Assembly (NCBI GenBank): GCA_014380605.1
Contig: JACMJO010000058.1
Span: 1 to 5,723 of the forward strand
Direction: 5' to 3'
Source: Fimbriimonadaceae bacterium
GTDB taxonomy: Bacteria > Armatimonadota > Fimbriimonadia > Fimbriimonadales > Fimbriimonadaceae
DNA: 5,723 bases
Every line of letters starts with the position of its first letter. Positions within the stretch are counted from its first letter, which is position 1. The notes under the pieces were generated by a model. That model was not told the DNA's origin. It saw nothing but the letters and a program-made list of their open reading frames with translations, and did no database searches. The position numbers and the translations under genes are program-made. Shown here piece after piece: positions 4,703 to 5,723 of this stretch.

Positions 4703-5353
4703 ATGGAAAAAACAATGAGCACTTTCTTGGCCCAACGACGCCCGGAAAAGACCCTAAAACCCCACCAGATGCGTCGTGACGGGATCATCCCCATGGCGCT
4801 CATCTCGCGTGAGCACGGCACTTCTTTGCTACAGGCTAAGCGAATCGACGTTCAGCATGCCTTGCGACACCTCGACGGGCATGGACGAATCGACCTTGAG
4901 ATCGATGGCGAAAAAGGCAAGAAGAAGGTCATCGTCAAACACGTTGAGAACGTCCCTCTGCATGGCGGAATTCTCACTGTCACCCTCCAAGAGGTTGGCG
5001 ACAAGGATGTGATGAAGCTGGACGTAACCGTTATCGCGATTAACCATGGCGAGGACGACCAGGGAACCGTATTGACCCAGCCGACTAACCAAGTTAGGTT
5101 ACAGGGCAAAATGTCGGACCTCCCCGCGCATATCGAGGTCGATGTTTCTCACCTGGAAGTGGGACATCACATCAATGCCAGCGACCTGGAATTGCCAGAC
5201 GGCGTGAAGCTTATTAGCTCCCCTGATGCGACTCTGTTCAGCATGCAAGTCCTGAAGGCCGTTTCGCTTGAGCCAGATACCGCGACTGAGCCAGTCGATG
5301 GAGCTGCTGCTGCCGCCGAAGCCACACCGGCTGAGGAAGCCAAAGAAGAATAG
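4703..5353 (+). CDS. rplY: 50S ribosomal protein L25 / general stress protein CTC
   Basis: This is the CTC/TL5 long form of ribosomal protein L25, which binds 5S rRNA in the large subunit. The N-terminal L25 barrel (about residues 7-95) shows RRPEKTLKPHQMRRDGIIPMAL, seen as QRRPEK and RRDGIIPMAL, then VKHVENVPLHGGILTVTLQEV with the typical hydrophobic strands. The CTC C-terminal beta domain (about 100-190) carries LPAHIEVDVSHLEVGHHI and the LELPDGVKLISSPD segment. The last 25 residues are an Ala/Glu-rich acidic tail common in this form. At 216 residues the length is normal. Two starts are possible: ATG 4703 (AAAGG 4 nt upstream) and ATG 4715 (GGA 7 nt upstream), the latter giving MSTFLAQRR, closer to the usual N-terminus. 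The gene pth, often next to rplY, is not downstream; a minus-strand gene converges 11 bp beyond the stop. Confidence 0.93.
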   Translation: MEKTMSTFLAQRRPEKTLKPHQMRRDGIIPMALISREHGTSLLQAKRIDVQHALRHLDGHGRIDLEIDGEKGKKKVIVKHVENVPLHGGILTVTLQEVGDKDVMKLDVTVIAINHGEDDQGTVLTQPTNQVRLQGKMSDLPAHIEVDVSHLEVGHHINASDLELPDGVKLISSPDATLFSMQVLKAVSLEPDTATEPVDGAAAAAEATPAEEAKEE

Positions 5354-5364
5354 GCAAACTGGAG

Positions 5365-5715
5365 TTAGTGCGGCTTCGCGTATTTTGCGCGAAGCCGGGC
5401 ATTCTTCTCTTCATTCTTTAGCAATGCCCGTTTCTGGAAGCTTTCCAGGCTGCGGACCCACTGAAAGACTCCGATTCCAAAAAGGATGGTGCCGATTGCC
5501 AGCCAAAGCCAAGCTGGTTTCTTAGCCCTTTGGAGCCCCATTCCATACCAGAAGGCGCTGGTCCCTGCGATGGCGAAAACGAACGCCACGACTTTCGGCC
5601 AGAAGAGACCGAACTCACGGCGCAAGTACGCCGGAACGTGGGTGGCATTCTCTTCGCAATAGGTTTCAACGAGAAGCTGGGCCTGATCCATCGGCATCCC
5701 TGTGCGCTCGCTCAC
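5365..5715 (-). CDS. Small two-helix membrane protein of unknown function (may extend past right edge)
   Basis: I do not recognise this protein. From the GTG at 5715-5713 it is 116 residues. An amphipathic N-terminal part (SERTGMPMDQAQLLVETYCE, 2-21) is followed by membrane segments at about 39-60 (WPKVVAFVFAIAG onward) and 68-87 (AWLWLAIGTILFGIGVF). They are joined by a short basic loop (LQRAKKP), with a basic, charged C-terminus (QKRALLKNEEKNARLRAKYAK). Start choice is open. The frame continues upstream of the GTG to the window edge (Glu-Ile before Val), so the gene may be partial. Alternatively Met9 could be the start, with AGGG 6 nt ahead of it. The SERTGMPMDQAQLLVE stretch looks like a small helix-turn-helix-type hairpin, but I would not assign DNA binding. 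The final ten codons also encode one arm and the loop of the hairpin that follows rplY on the other strand. Confidence 0.68.
   Translation of the reverse strand: MSERTGMPMDQAQLLVETYCEENATHVPAYLRREFGLFWPKVVAFVFAIAGTSAFWYGMGLQRAKKPAWLWLAIGTILFGIGVFQWVRSLESFQKRALLKNEEKNARLRAKYAKPH
5371..5397 (+). terminator. Strong hairpin after rplY, embedded in the convergent gene
   Basis: CGGCTTCGCG (5371-5380) and CGCGAAGCCG (5388-5397) form a perfect 10-bp stem around the loop TATTTTG. On the plus strand it starts 18 nt after the rplY stop and is followed by a pyrimidine-rich, T-rich stretch (5402-5420), so it probably ends rplY transcripts. On the minus strand it lies in the last codons of the membrane-protein gene, with its stop just beyond. 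Confidence 0.7.
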
Positions 5716-5723
5716 GATCTCGG

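Noticed and set aside
4205..4735. 176-residue minus-strand open frame opposite the glycine-rich gene
   Set aside because: GC-rich glycine codons leave few stops on the opposite strand. The plus-strand gene has a signal peptide and a GGGAGG ribosome site, while this frame has neither.

Overview
The window looks like ordinary chromosomal DNA of a free-living bacterium with fairly high GC and tightly packed genes. Three things point to a deep-branching environmental lineage such as Armatimonadota (Fimbriimonas-like), Planctomycetota or a neighbour: a DUF4434 TIM-barrel protein, a tiny exported Gly/Gln/Pro-rich protein, and palindromes built around CTGGAAG. This is inference from gene style. No rRNA, tRNA, CRISPR array, integrase or transposase is visible.

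Left third (1-2445): the 3' half of glyS (glycyl-tRNA synthetase beta subunit) enters from the left edge. It is followed after 15 nt, in the same frame, by a divergent acyl-CoA dehydrogenase-like flavoprotein. That gene ends in a 20-bp convergent overlap with a minus-strand gene for a small YjdI-type Fe-S protein. Middle (2434-4125): a very short divergent gap separates the Fe-S gene from a plus-strand membrane-anchored protein of unknown function. A 155-bp spacer follows, holding a terminator-like hairpin and two REP-like palindromes. Next is a cytoplasmic DUF4434 protein whose eight barrel strands can be read from the sequence. Right third (4126-5723): a strong Shine-Dalgarno precedes the gene for the small exported glycine-rich protein, then rplY (ribosomal protein L25/CTC). 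rplY converges on a minus-strand two-helix membrane protein that runs up to the right edge. The hairpin that probably terminates rplY lies inside the last codons of that neighbour.

The genes do not form one obvious pathway. Two are translation housekeeping (glyS, rplY), two are probable redox proteins (flavoprotein and Fe-S protein, convergent and therefore not co-transcribed), one is a putative glycoside-hydrolase-like barrel, and three are small membrane or exported proteins. I see no convincing new defence or mobile system. The points most worth a second look are the palindrome pair, the DUF4434 protein with two glutamates placed as in clan GH-A, the flavoprotein that lacks the usual acyl-CoA dehydrogenase catalytic glutamate, and the exported glycine-rich protein with a single propeller-like blade.
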